NCBI RefSeq assembly: GCF_037646345.1
Contig: NZ_JBBEWR010000005.1
Location: forward strand, 62,001 to 126,000
Source: Ascidiimonas aurantiaca
Lineage (GTDB): Bacteria; Bacteroidota; Bacteroidia; Flavobacteriales; Flavobacteriaceae
Reading direction: 5' to 3'
Length of the DNA: 64,000 nt
This document shows positions 9,116 to 17,793 of this stretch, one piece after another (the first letter of the stretch is position 1; every line of letters begins with the position of its first letter). Both the position numbers and the translations under genes were made by a program. The notes below the pieces were generated by a model that saw only the letters and a program-made list of their open reading frames with translations, was not told where the DNA came from and searched no databases.

Positions 9116-10630
9116 ATGAAAAAGCGTACTTTGAGTTTCTGGGAGATCTGGAACATGAGTTTTGGATTTCTTGGTATTCAATTCGGGTTTGCACTTCAAA
9201 ATGCAAATACTTCCAGAATATTTGAAACCTTAGGAGCAGATGTAGACAAGTTGGGTTTTTACTGGCTCGCCGCACCAATTACCGGCCTTGTTGTGCAACC
9301 TGTTGTAGGGTATTTTAGTGACCGTACATGGACCCGTTTTGGAAGGAGAAGGCCCTATTTTCTGGTGGGCGCCATTCTTGCTTCACTGGCACTTTGTATA
9401 ATGCCTAATTCTCCGGGGTTGTATGTCGCTGCCGGGATGCTTTGGATCATGGATGCTTCAATTAATATCTCTATGGAACCTTTTCGGGCCTTTGTGGGAG
9501 ATAACCTGCCACCCGGCCAGCGAAATCTTGGCTTTGCCATGCAAAGTTTTTTTATTGGTATTGGTGCAGTAGTAGGTTCTGTTATGCCCTATGTTTTTAC
9601 CAACTGGTTTGATATAAGTAATACCGCTCCCGAAGGGGTAGTGCCCGATTCAGTAAAATGGTCGTTTTATATTGGTGCTTTTGCATTTCTTGTCACCGTT
9701 TTATGGACTGTATTTCGTTCTAAAGAATACAGCCCTGAAGAAATGGAAGCCTTTGATGAAAGCAAAACCCTGCAATCGCCTCCTTTAACATCTGGGGAAA
9801 ATACAGCCAGGATACGAAAACTCATGCAGGCCGGTATGTTTATGATAAGTCTCGGAACCCTGTTAACCGTATTTATACTATGGTACAGAGCAGAAAAAGA
9901 ACTGTATATCTTATCTTTAGGGATATTATTAGTAGGAGTGCTTTTTACACTAGCGTCATCTTTAAGAAGGAACAAAGGAGTGAATGGTTTTGTAACCATC
10001 ATGACAGATCTCTTGTATATGCCCGGAACAATGAAGCAACTTGCCTGGGTACAGTTTTTTTCATGGTTTGCCCTGTTTTCTATGTGGATATACACCACCA
10101 GAGCAGTAACCAGTCATATTTACGGTACCGAAGATGCATCGTCTCAACTATATAATGAGGGTGCAGACTGGGTGACCGTGCTTTTTGGGGTTTATAATGG
10201 GGTTGCCGCACTCGTAGCCTTTTTACTTCCTGTATTGGCCAGAGTCACCAGCAGAAAGTTTACACATTTCGTTGCATTATTACTGGGAGGGCTGGGGCTA
10301 ATTTCTATGTACTTCATAAAATCTCCTGAAGTATTGATCGTTTCAATGATAGGAGTAGGCATTGCCTGGGCCAGTATTTTGTCAATACCATACGCCATGC
10401 TTTCCGGTGCATTACCTCCTTCAAAAATGGGATATTATATGGGAGTATTTAACTTTTTTATCGTGATCCCTCAAATTGTGGCAGGTACCATATTGGGCTT
10501 CCTGTTAAATACATTCTTCAGCGGAACCACTATTTACTTACTCGTAACCGGAGGAATTGCCATGATAATCTCTGGAGTACTCACATTACGCGTTAGTGAT
10601 AAAGCAGTTATAGAAATTAAGCAGGGTTGA
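9116..10630 (+). CDS. MFS sugar transporter (GPH/SLC45-like, probable maltose/maltodextrin importer)
   Basis: The 504-residue integral membrane protein has about 12 hydrophobic helices. The MFS signature between helices 2 and 3 reads GYFSDRTWTRFGRRRPYF, with a long central loop after residue 200. Proteins of this type in Bacteroidota alpha-glucan loci carry maltose or maltodextrin across the inner membrane. It is followed without a gap by beta-phosphoglucomutase and GH65, so the imported sugar would go straight to phosphorolysis. The start ATG at 9116 fits the family N-terminus (KRTLSFWEIWNMSFGFLGIQ). Exact substrate and coupling ion are inferred. Confidence 0.88.
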   Translation: MKKRTLSFWEIWNMSFGFLGIQFGFALQNANTSRIFETLGADVDKLGFYWLAAPITGLVVQPVVGYFSDRTWTRFGRRRPYFLVGAILASLALCIMPNSPGLYVAAGMLWIMDASINISMEPFRAFVGDNLPPGQRNLGFAMQSFFIGIGAVVGSVMPYVFTNWFDISNTAPEGVVPDSVKWSFYIGAFAFLVTVLWTVFRSKEYSPEEMEAFDESKTLQSPPLTSGENTARIRKLMQAGMFMISLGTLLTVFILWYRAEKELYILSLGILLVGVLFTLASSLRRNKGVNGFVTIMTDLLYMPGTMKQLAWVQFFSWFALFSMWIYTTRAVTSHIYGTEDASSQLYNEGADWVTVLFGVYNGVAALVAFLLPVLARVTSRKFTHFVALLLGGLGLISMYFIKSPEVLIVSMIGVGIAWASILSIPYAMLSGALPPSKMGYYMGVFNFFIVIPQIVAGTILGFLLNTFFSGTTIYLLVTGGIAMIISGVLTLRVSDKAVIEIKQG

Positions 10631-10647
10631 TAAAAACAAAACTAACA

Positions 10648-11304
10648 ATGGAAAACAAAGGATTTATTTTTGATCTTGATGGTGTGATCGTGGACACGGC
10701 ACACTTTCATTTTCTTGCATGGAGAAAGACAGCGGCACAACTGGGTTTCGAATTAACTCCTGAGCGTAATGAACTTTTAAAAGGTGTAAGCCGGATAGAT
10801 TCTCTTCATAAAATACTAGAGTGGGCAGATAAGAAAGTGGATAATGAAACGTTTAATCATCTAGCTCATGAAAAAAACAATGACTACCTCTCCTTTGTGT
10901 CAAAAATGACCCGGGACGATGTGCTTCCCGGAGTTTATGACTTTATTAAAGACCTGAAAGCCATGAATGCCCCTGTTGCTTTAGGCTCTGCCAGTAAGAA
11001 TGCAAAAACCATCCTTGAAAAAACAGAACTTTTGGAAATGTTTACCGTTATAGTAGATGGAAATAGCGTTACCCATGCCAAACCCGATCCGGAAGTGTTC
11101 CTTACGGCGGCAAAACTTATAAATACAGAGCCTTCAGAATGTTTTGTTTTTGAAGATTCAGTTGCCGGTGTTACCGCAGCTAATCTGGCCGGAATGATTT
11201 CCATAGGTATTGGCAAAAAAGAAGTGCTGGGACACGCACAATACATTTTTAGCGGGTTTACCGAAATAAATATTGATTTAATAGAAAAACTAGTAACTAC
11301 CTAA
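10648..11304 (+). CDS. pgmB: Beta-phosphoglucomutase
   Basis: This is a HAD-superfamily protein of 218 residues from ATG 10648; an in-frame TTG at 10627 overlaps the transporter stop and is less likely. The DxD nucleophile motif FDLDGVIVDT gives D9 and D11. LGSASKNAKTIL (motif II), KPDPEVFL (motif III) and FEDSVAGVTAA (motif IV) follow in order. The enzyme interconverts beta-glucose-1-phosphate and glucose-6-phosphate in the cytoplasm. It sits 4 bp before the GH65 phosphorylase that would make beta-glucose-1-phosphate. Confidence 0.93.
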   Translation: MENKGFIFDLDGVIVDTAHFHFLAWRKTAAQLGFELTPERNELLKGVSRIDSLHKILEWADKKVDNETFNHLAHEKNNDYLSFVSKMTRDDVLPGVYDFIKDLKAMNAPVALGSASKNAKTILEKTELLEMFTVIVDGNSVTHAKPDPEVFLTAAKLINTEPSECFVFEDSVAGVTAANLAGMISIGIGKKEVLGHAQYIFSGFTEINIDLIEKLVTT

Positions 11305-11308
11305 ACCA

Positions 11309-13615
11309 ATGAATCAGGATTATATTAAACCGAATGAATGGTCTGTAATAGAAGAAGGTTTTGAACCTTCCAGAGTATGTGCATCTGAAAGTCTTTTTAG
11401 CCTGGGTAATGGCGCTATGGGACAACGGGCCAATTTTGAAGAAGAGTATTCGGGAAAAACTTTTCAGGGAAGTTATATAGCCGGAGTATATTATCCAGAC
11501 AAAACCAAAGTAGGTTGGTGGAAAAACGGATACCCCGAATATTTTGCCAAAGTACTCAACGCCCCTAACTGGATTGGTATCCGTGTAAAAGTGAATGGAG
11601 AACCCCTCGATCTTTTTACCTGTAAAAAAATAGAAGATTTTAAAAGAGAACTCAATATGAAAGAAGGTTGGTACAGGCGTTCTTTCAGGGCAACACTTCC
11701 CAACGATGCTGAAGTAGAGGTGAGTGTGTTAAGGTTTTTGAGCCTCACACTCGATGAAGTGGGAGCCGTTCAATACAGTATAACCCCCTTAAATGTTAAC
11801 ACAGCGATAGTATATGAACCGTATCTGGATGCCAGTATTGAGAATGAAGATACCAATTGGGAAGAGAAATTCTGGGAACCCAGAGCAATTGAACAGGACA
11901 GGGATGAAGCATTTATAGTAGCCCGTACCCTTAAAACCCATTTTTATGTATGTACCTTCATGAAAACTTCTTTCGAAATTGACGGGAAAACAGTTACACC
12001 TGATACAAAGCCCCATATTACACGTGACTATGTTGGGTTTACCTGCGAAAGAGAAGTATCTAAAGGACAAAAATTCGTTATTACCAAACTGGGAGGATAC
12101 GTAACATCACTCAATCATGATATAGATGCATTGGTGCCGGCCGCTCGTGAAGTGTTGCAAAAAACATGTACCCTTGGATTTGACGGACTTCTTGAAGAAC
12201 AAAAAGAAGCATGGGCCGGTATATGGGAAAAAGCCGACATTACCATTTCCGGTGATGTAAAGGCACAACAGGGTATTCGTTTCAACATCTTTCATCTCAA
12301 TCAAACCTATCTGGGAAAAGATGCCCGGCTAAACATAGGCCCAAAAGGCTTTACCGGTGAAAAATACGGAGGAAGTACCTATTGGGATACCGAAGCCTAT
12401 TGCATCCCTTTTTATATGGCTACCAAAGATGCCAAAGTAGCCAGAAACCTCCTTAAATACCGATATAACCATTTGGAGAAGGCTATTGAGAATGCCGAAA
12501 ACCTCGGTTTTAGTAACGGTGCAGCCCTGTACCCTATGGTTACCATGAATGGGGAAGAATGTCATAATGAATGGGAAATTACCTTTGAAGAGATTCATCG
12601 TAACGGGGCCATAGCCTATGCTATTTACAATTATGAAAGATATACCGGTGATACCAGTTATATCCCTGAAATGGGATTGGAAGTACTTATTGGTATTGCC
12701 CGTTTCTGGCACCAGAGAGCTTCCTTTTCCGAAGCTAAAAACCAATACGTTATTCTGGGAGTAACCGGACCCAATGAATATGAAAACAACGTAAACAATA
12801 ACTGGTACACCAATTACATTGCCAAATGGTGCATTGAATATGCCATTTCACAAATTAAGAAAGTAAAACAAAAGAATCCTGCAGATTATCTGCGTATTAT
12901 AGACAAAACCAGACTTTCTGATACAGAAATCAATAAATGGAAAGAAGTTGCAGATACTATGTACTTCCCTTATTCAGAGACCTATGATGTGTATTTACAG
13001 CAGGATGGTTTTCTTGATAAAGAACTCATTTCAGTTGCCGGTCTGGATCCTTCACAACGTCCCATCAATCAAAAGTGGTCATGGGATCGTATTTTGAGAT
13101 CTCCATACATTAAACAGGCAGATACGCTTCAGGGTTTTTATTTTTTTGAAGATCATTTTACACTTGAAGAAATGGAGCGCCATTTCGATTTTTATGAGCC
13201 GTTCACGGTACATGAATCTTCCTTGTCTCCCTGTGTTCACAGCATTCTGGCAGCATCGCTCAATCGCATGGATCAGGCCTATGCCTTTTATCTGAGAACT
13301 TCAAGGCTCGATCTTGATGATTACAATAAAGAAGTGCATGAAGGCCTGCATATTACCTCAATGGCGGGAACCTGGATGAGTATTGTTGAAGGATTTGGAG
13401 GTATGCGGATAAAAGATGGCTATTTGTCGTTTGCTCCCAAAATACCTAAGGAGTGGCAGGGATATTCTTTTAAAGTAAACTTCAGGAACCAGATCCTAAA
13501 GGTGAAAGTTGAACAGCAACAAACCACCTTTCACCTGGAAGGCAATACAGCACTTGACATTAAGGTTAATGGCAGCACAATAACCGTACAACCCCATAAC
13601 CTTGTGTCTGTATAA
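11309..13615 (+). CDS. GH65 glycoside phosphorylase (probable maltose phosphorylase)
   Basis: The 768-residue cytoplasmic protein has no signal peptide and the usual GH65 length. It has an N-terminal beta-sandwich, then an (alpha/alpha)6 barrel with the active-site stretch NEWEITFEEIHRNGAI (E427/E428 region; one is the general acid) and VTGPNEYENNVNNN. A phosphate-site-like segment YEPFTVHESSLSPCVHSILA and C-terminal beta domains follow. GH65 enzymes phosphorolyse alpha-linked glucobioses with inversion. The adjacent beta-phosphoglucomutase supports maltose to glucose plus beta-glucose-1-phosphate. Trehalose or kojibiose phosphorylase activity cannot be excluded from sequence, but the starch-type neighbours favour maltose. 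Confidence 0.92.
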   Translation: MNQDYIKPNEWSVIEEGFEPSRVCASESLFSLGNGAMGQRANFEEEYSGKTFQGSYIAGVYYPDKTKVGWWKNGYPEYFAKVLNAPNWIGIRVKVNGEPLDLFTCKKIEDFKRELNMKEGWYRRSFRATLPNDAEVEVSVLRFLSLTLDEVGAVQYSITPLNVNTAIVYEPYLDASIENEDTNWEEKFWEPRAIEQDRDEAFIVARTLKTHFYVCTFMKTSFEIDGKTVTPDTKPHITRDYVGFTCEREVSKGQKFVITKLGGYVTSLNHDIDALVPAAREVLQKTCTLGFDGLLEEQKEAWAGIWEKADITISGDVKAQQGIRFNIFHLNQTYLGKDARLNIGPKGFTGEKYGGSTYWDTEAYCIPFYMATKDAKVARNLLKYRYNHLEKAIENAENLGFSNGAALYPMVTMNGEECHNEWEITFEEIHRNGAIAYAIYNYERYTGDTSYIPEMGLEVLIGIARFWHQRASFSEAKNQYVILGVTGPNEYENNVNNNWYTNYIAKWCIEYAISQIKKVKQKNPADYLRIIDKTRLSDTEINKWKEVADTMYFPYSETYDVYLQQDGFLDKELISVAGLDPSQRPINQKWSWDRILRSPYIKQADTLQGFYFFEDHFTLEEMERHFDFYEPFTVHESSLSPCVHSILAASLNRMDQAYAFYLRTSRLDLDDYNKEVHEGLHITSMAGTWMSIVEGFGGMRIKDGYLSFAPKIPKEWQGYSFKVNFRNQILKVKVEQQQTTFHLEGNTALDIKVNGSTITVQPHNLVSV

Positions 13616-13659
13616 AGTACCCTCAAATAATCTGAACCACTGAAAAATATCGTATAAAC

Positions 13660-15492
13660 ATGAAAAAGCTATTTATACTTCTGGCAATAGTGACCAGCCA
13701 GTTACTTACTGCACAGTTAGAACGTATAGACCCTCCTTTCTGGTGGAGCGATATGAGATTACCCGAACTACAGCTTATGGTGTATGGGCACAATATTGCC
13801 AGATATACCCCCGAAATAGAAGGAGTTATCATTAAGCGAGTAGTACGGCCCGAAAATCCTAATTATCTGTTTATTACCCTTGACACCAAGAGAATTACTC
13901 CGGGTAAAATAGACATCGTTTTCAAGTCGGAAAGAAAAACAGCCTTCACACATACCTATACATTCAAAGAACGCCGGCCGGGATCAGCACAACGAAAAGG
14001 TTTTGATGCATCAGATGTGATCTATCTTCTGATGCCAGACCGTTTTGCCAACGGTGATCCTGCGAACGATTCTCACCCCTCAGTTACTGAAAAGGCAGAT
14101 CGGTCTTTACAGGGAGGTCGTCACGGGGGTGACATTCAGGGTATCATAGAGCATCTGGATTATATTAAAGAGGTAGGTGCAACAGCCATCTGGAGTACTC
14201 CTATGCTGGAAGATAATGATCCTGCGTATTCATATCACACCTATGCCCAGTCTGACGTGTATCGTATAGATCCCAGATTTGGCACCAATGAAGATTATAA
14301 AAAGCTTGCCGATGAACTACATAAGCGTGACATGAAACTTATTATGGATTACGTAACTAATCATTGGGGCAGTGAACACTGGATGATCAAAGACCTTCCT
14401 ATGTATGACTGGATACATCAGTTCCCGGGGTATGAGAACACCAATCACAGAATGACCGCACAGTTTGATCCTAATGCATCCCATGCAGATTTTACACAAT
14501 GTATGAATGGCTGGTTTGTGAAAACCATGCCAGACCTTGATCAAAGTAATCCCTTTGTGCTTACGTACCTTATTCAAAACGCTATCTGGTGGATAGAGTA
14601 TGCAGACCTCGATGGCTTTCGGGTAGATACATATTCATACAATGATAAAGAAGGAATCGCCCGGTGGACCAAAGCAATAACAGATGAATATCCCAATATC
14701 AATATTGTGGGTGAAGTCTGGTTGCACAATCAGGCACAAATAGCCTACTGGCAAAAAAACAGCGAGATTGCTGCCATACAAAGCTATAATACCCATCTGC
14801 CTTCTGTTATGGATTTTACTTTGCATGATGCCATTATGGAAGCCTTTCAGGAAGATGAACAACACTGGAACAAAGGAATGGTTCGTGTGTACGACAACCT
14901 CGTGAATGATTTTTTATATCCCAATATTAACAATCTGCTCGTTTTTGCAGAAAATCACGACACTAAAAGAATTAATGAGATCTATCCGGATATACGAGAC
15001 TATAAACTGGTTATGACCCTTATAGCAACCATTAGAGGCATCCCCCAATTGTATTATGGCAGTGAAATAGGAATGAAAGGAGACAAGGAAAAGGGTGATG
15101 GTGATATTAGAAGAGATTTTCCCGGAGGGTGGCCCGGAGATAAAAACAATGCCTTTAGCGCTCGGGGAAGAACCTCCAAACAGCAGGAATATTTTCAGTT
15201 CACTTCATTACTTTTTAACTGGCGCCAAGAACAAAAAGCCGTTCACTTTGGAAAAACACGACATTTTGCTCCTCAAAATAACGTTTACACCTATTTCAGA
15301 TATACTGAAGATGAAGCCGTAATGGTACTGATCAACAATCATCCTGAAAATCAAAAAGTAACCATGAGCTCTTTTGAAGAAATAACCGGAAAGTTTTCTG
15401 CCGGATGGGAAGTTTTTACCAAAAAAGATATAAATATCAGGAGTGTTCTCGAAATACCGGGAAAAACGGCCATGATCATTGAACTTAAATAA
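13660..15492 (+). CDS. Periplasmic GH13 enzyme, neopullulanase/cyclomaltodextrinase-like (SusA-like)
   Basis: The 610-residue protein has a clear signal peptide (MKKLFILLAIVTSQLLTAQ) and an N-terminal Ig-like domain typical of cyclomaltodextrinase/neopullulanase types. The TIM barrel carries region I LIMDYVTNH, region II DGFRVD with nucleophile D323, region III GEVW with E352, and region IV ENHD with D434. All catalytic residues are present. It probably splits imported maltodextrins or pullulan-type oligosaccharides in the periplasm, as SusA does. It is 44 bp after GH65 and 8 bp before the next GH13. Confidence 0.92.
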   Translation: MKKLFILLAIVTSQLLTAQLERIDPPFWWSDMRLPELQLMVYGHNIARYTPEIEGVIIKRVVRPENPNYLFITLDTKRITPGKIDIVFKSERKTAFTHTYTFKERRPGSAQRKGFDASDVIYLLMPDRFANGDPANDSHPSVTEKADRSLQGGRHGGDIQGIIEHLDYIKEVGATAIWSTPMLEDNDPAYSYHTYAQSDVYRIDPRFGTNEDYKKLADELHKRDMKLIMDYVTNHWGSEHWMIKDLPMYDWIHQFPGYENTNHRMTAQFDPNASHADFTQCMNGWFVKTMPDLDQSNPFVLTYLIQNAIWWIEYADLDGFRVDTYSYNDKEGIARWTKAITDEYPNINIVGEVWLHNQAQIAYWQKNSEIAAIQSYNTHLPSVMDFTLHDAIMEAFQEDEQHWNKGMVRVYDNLVNDFLYPNINNLLVFAENHDTKRINEIYPDIRDYKLVMTLIATIRGIPQLYYGSEIGMKGDKEKGDGDIRRDFPGGWPGDKNNAFSARGRTSKQQEYFQFTSLLFNWRQEQKAVHFGKTRHFAPQNNVYTYFRYTEDEAVMVLINNHPENQKVTMSSFEEITGKFSAGWEVFTKKDINIRSVLEIPGKTAMIIELK

Positions 15493-15500
15493 TCATAAGA

Positions 15501-17789
15501 ATGTACAAGTACATACATAAAGTCTTCATAGCAAGTACCTTTTTAGCAGTTACATCCTGTCAACCTCAAAAAAAAGTTCAAAAACCATCCCTTATAACAA
15601 CCATAGCTACACCTATATATCTCTCTTCTGAAAAAGATACACTTTGGCTTTCTGACTATTTTCCAGATACAAGCCTTATTGATTCTATACAAGCTGCTGT
15701 AGGGTTTAGAACAGAAGTTTTAAAAAACCAGAAAAAAATTGTGATATGGCCGGAAGCACAAATGCCATTTATGGCCAACCTACGCATCTGGACACAGGGA
15801 GCCGTAAATGATATTCCCGTTTATAAAAGCAATGAGGAAAAGGTTGATTTTACACTGGCAGACCCTCAAAAAAAGTACGCATCCGTAAAAATTAAAGGGT
15901 CGTTTAATGGCTGGGTGCCTGAACGCTCTGTTATGATATTTAACGAAGGAAAATGGCAATATACTGCCCGCCTTGCTCCCGGAGTACACCCATATCTGTT
16001 TGTAGCAGACGGAGAAGAAATGGCAGATCCTGCAAATCCCGAAAAACTGGACAATGGAGCGGGAGGGGCAAATTCTGTATTCTATGTTGGTAAGAAAGCT
16101 ACTCCGCCCTTCCTGACTACTGAGCATATAAAAAACGGAAGTTTTAGCCTTAAAAGCGATCAGGAGCTGGATAGTCTTTTTATTTATCTGAATAACCAGC
16201 TATTGGATGCAAAATTCATACATATCGATAAAAATAATATAAACGTTACCATTCCCGGGTATATTCCGCAAGGGCGTGCCCATATAAAAGTATATGCATA
16301 CAACGAAAACGGCAGAGCGAACGATCTGCTCATTCCTTTACAGGATGGCATCGTGGTAAACATTCCGGAGCAATTAACAAGAAAAGATTTCCATACCCAG
16401 ATCATGTACTTTTTAATGGTAGATCGTTTTTTTGACGGAGAACCCTCTAATACACGAAAAGTTAAACATGACAGCATACTTCCCAAAGCCAATTACTATG
16501 GAGGCGATCTTCAGGGAGTGGTGAAGAAAATTCAAGAAGGGTATTTTCAGGAACTTGGGGTTAATACGATCTGGCTCTCACCCATTACCCAAAATCCTGA
16601 AGGAGCCTATGGGTTATGGAAAAAGCCATACACCCGTTTTTCGGGTTATCACGGCTATTGGCCCATATCTAATACCAAAATAGATGATAGGTTTGGGACC
16701 GACGAGGTTTTAGAAAACCTCATAGACCAGGCTCACGATCAGGACATGAATGTAATTTTAGACTATGTTGCCAATCATGTGCATGAAGAGCATCCGCTCT
16801 ATAAAAAACACCCTGACTGGGCCACCAATCTGTATTTGCCAGATGGTACTTTAAATACAGAGCGTTGGGATGACCACAGGCTCACCACCTGGTTTGATAC
16901 CTTTCTGCCTACCTTAAACCTTCAAAAGAAGCAGGTTTATGAGACTATGACCGATTCTGCTGTGTTCTGGGTTACCCGTTATAAACTGGATGGTTTTCGC
17001 CATGACGCTACCAAACATATTCCCGAAGTATTCTGGAGAGAATTGACCCGTAAAGTTCGTAATCAGGTAAACCGCCCGGTATATCAGATAGGAGAAACTT
17101 ATGGGAGCTATGAACTAATTAGAAGCTATGTGAGTACCGGTATGTTAGATGCCCAGTTTGATTTTAACTTATACGACGCGTCTGTATATGCGTTTGTAGA
17201 TCATGAGCATTCTTTTGAACCGTTGGTCAATGCTCTGAAACAAAGTCTCTCCTATTATGGTACCAATCATTTAATGGGAAATATTACCGGTAATCAGGAC
17301 CGGGCACGCTTTATAAGTTATGCTTCCGGAGACGTAAAATTTACAGAAGATGCCAAGTTGGCCGGATGGACCAGGGATATAGGGATTTCAGATTCCACTG
17401 CGTATAAAAAACTGGAAATGCTGCATGCTTTTAACTTAAGCATTCCCGGAATACCATGTATTTATTACGGTGATGAATTCGGTTCGCCGGGAGGCAACGA
17501 TCCCGATAACCGAAGAATGATGAAGTTTGCCGGCCTTACCGGTAAAGAAAAGCATTTACGCACCAGGGTTTCCAGGTTAACGGCACTGAGACGCAACTCT
17601 ATGGCATTGCTTTACGGTACCACTTCCATACCCGTTTCCAATGATTCTGTACTCATTATTAAAAGAAAGTATTTTGATCATGAGGCAGTTACTATTTTTA
17701 ATAAAAGTGAGAGGCCAGAGACCTTTCAATTTTTTAACCAAAGTATTACCGTAATGCCCGGTGATTATAAAATGGTGGTAAAACCCTGA
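15501..17789 (+). CDS. GH13-family lipoprotein with altered region IV (GNQD)
   Basis: The 762-residue lipoprotein has the lipobox VTSC with Cys21. After the N-terminal part comes a CBM48-like domain (VKIKGSFNGWVPERSVMIF). The GH13 barrel has region I VILDYVANHVHEEHP, region II DGFRHD with D502, and region III QIGET with E532. Region IV reads GNQD: D600 is kept, but the His that normally precedes it is Gln599. The catalytic triad is intact, so activity is likely but substrate-binding geometry may differ. Residues after the lipid Cys (QPQKK) are not acidic, so a periplasmic face is more likely than surface display. It is tightly packed between two other GH13 genes. Confidence 0.88.
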   Translation: MYKYIHKVFIASTFLAVTSCQPQKKVQKPSLITTIATPIYLSSEKDTLWLSDYFPDTSLIDSIQAAVGFRTEVLKNQKKIVIWPEAQMPFMANLRIWTQGAVNDIPVYKSNEEKVDFTLADPQKKYASVKIKGSFNGWVPERSVMIFNEGKWQYTARLAPGVHPYLFVADGEEMADPANPEKLDNGAGGANSVFYVGKKATPPFLTTEHIKNGSFSLKSDQELDSLFIYLNNQLLDAKFIHIDKNNINVTIPGYIPQGRAHIKVYAYNENGRANDLLIPLQDGIVVNIPEQLTRKDFHTQIMYFLMVDRFFDGEPSNTRKVKHDSILPKANYYGGDLQGVVKKIQEGYFQELGVNTIWLSPITQNPEGAYGLWKKPYTRFSGYHGYWPISNTKIDDRFGTDEVLENLIDQAHDQDMNVILDYVANHVHEEHPLYKKHPDWATNLYLPDGTLNTERWDDHRLTTWFDTFLPTLNLQKKQVYETMTDSAVFWVTRYKLDGFRHDATKHIPEVFWRELTRKVRNQVNRPVYQIGETYGSYELIRSYVSTGMLDAQFDFNLYDASVYAFVDHEHSFEPLVNALKQSLSYYGTNHLMGNITGNQDRARFISYASGDVKFTEDAKLAGWTRDIGISDSTAYKKLEMLHAFNLSIPGIPCIYYGDEFGSPGGNDPDNRRMMKFAGLTGKEKHLRTRVSRLTALRRNSMALLYGTTSIPVSNDSVLIIKRKYFDHEAVTIFNKSERPETFQFFNQSITVMPGDYKMVVKP

Positions 17790-17793
17790 TATT

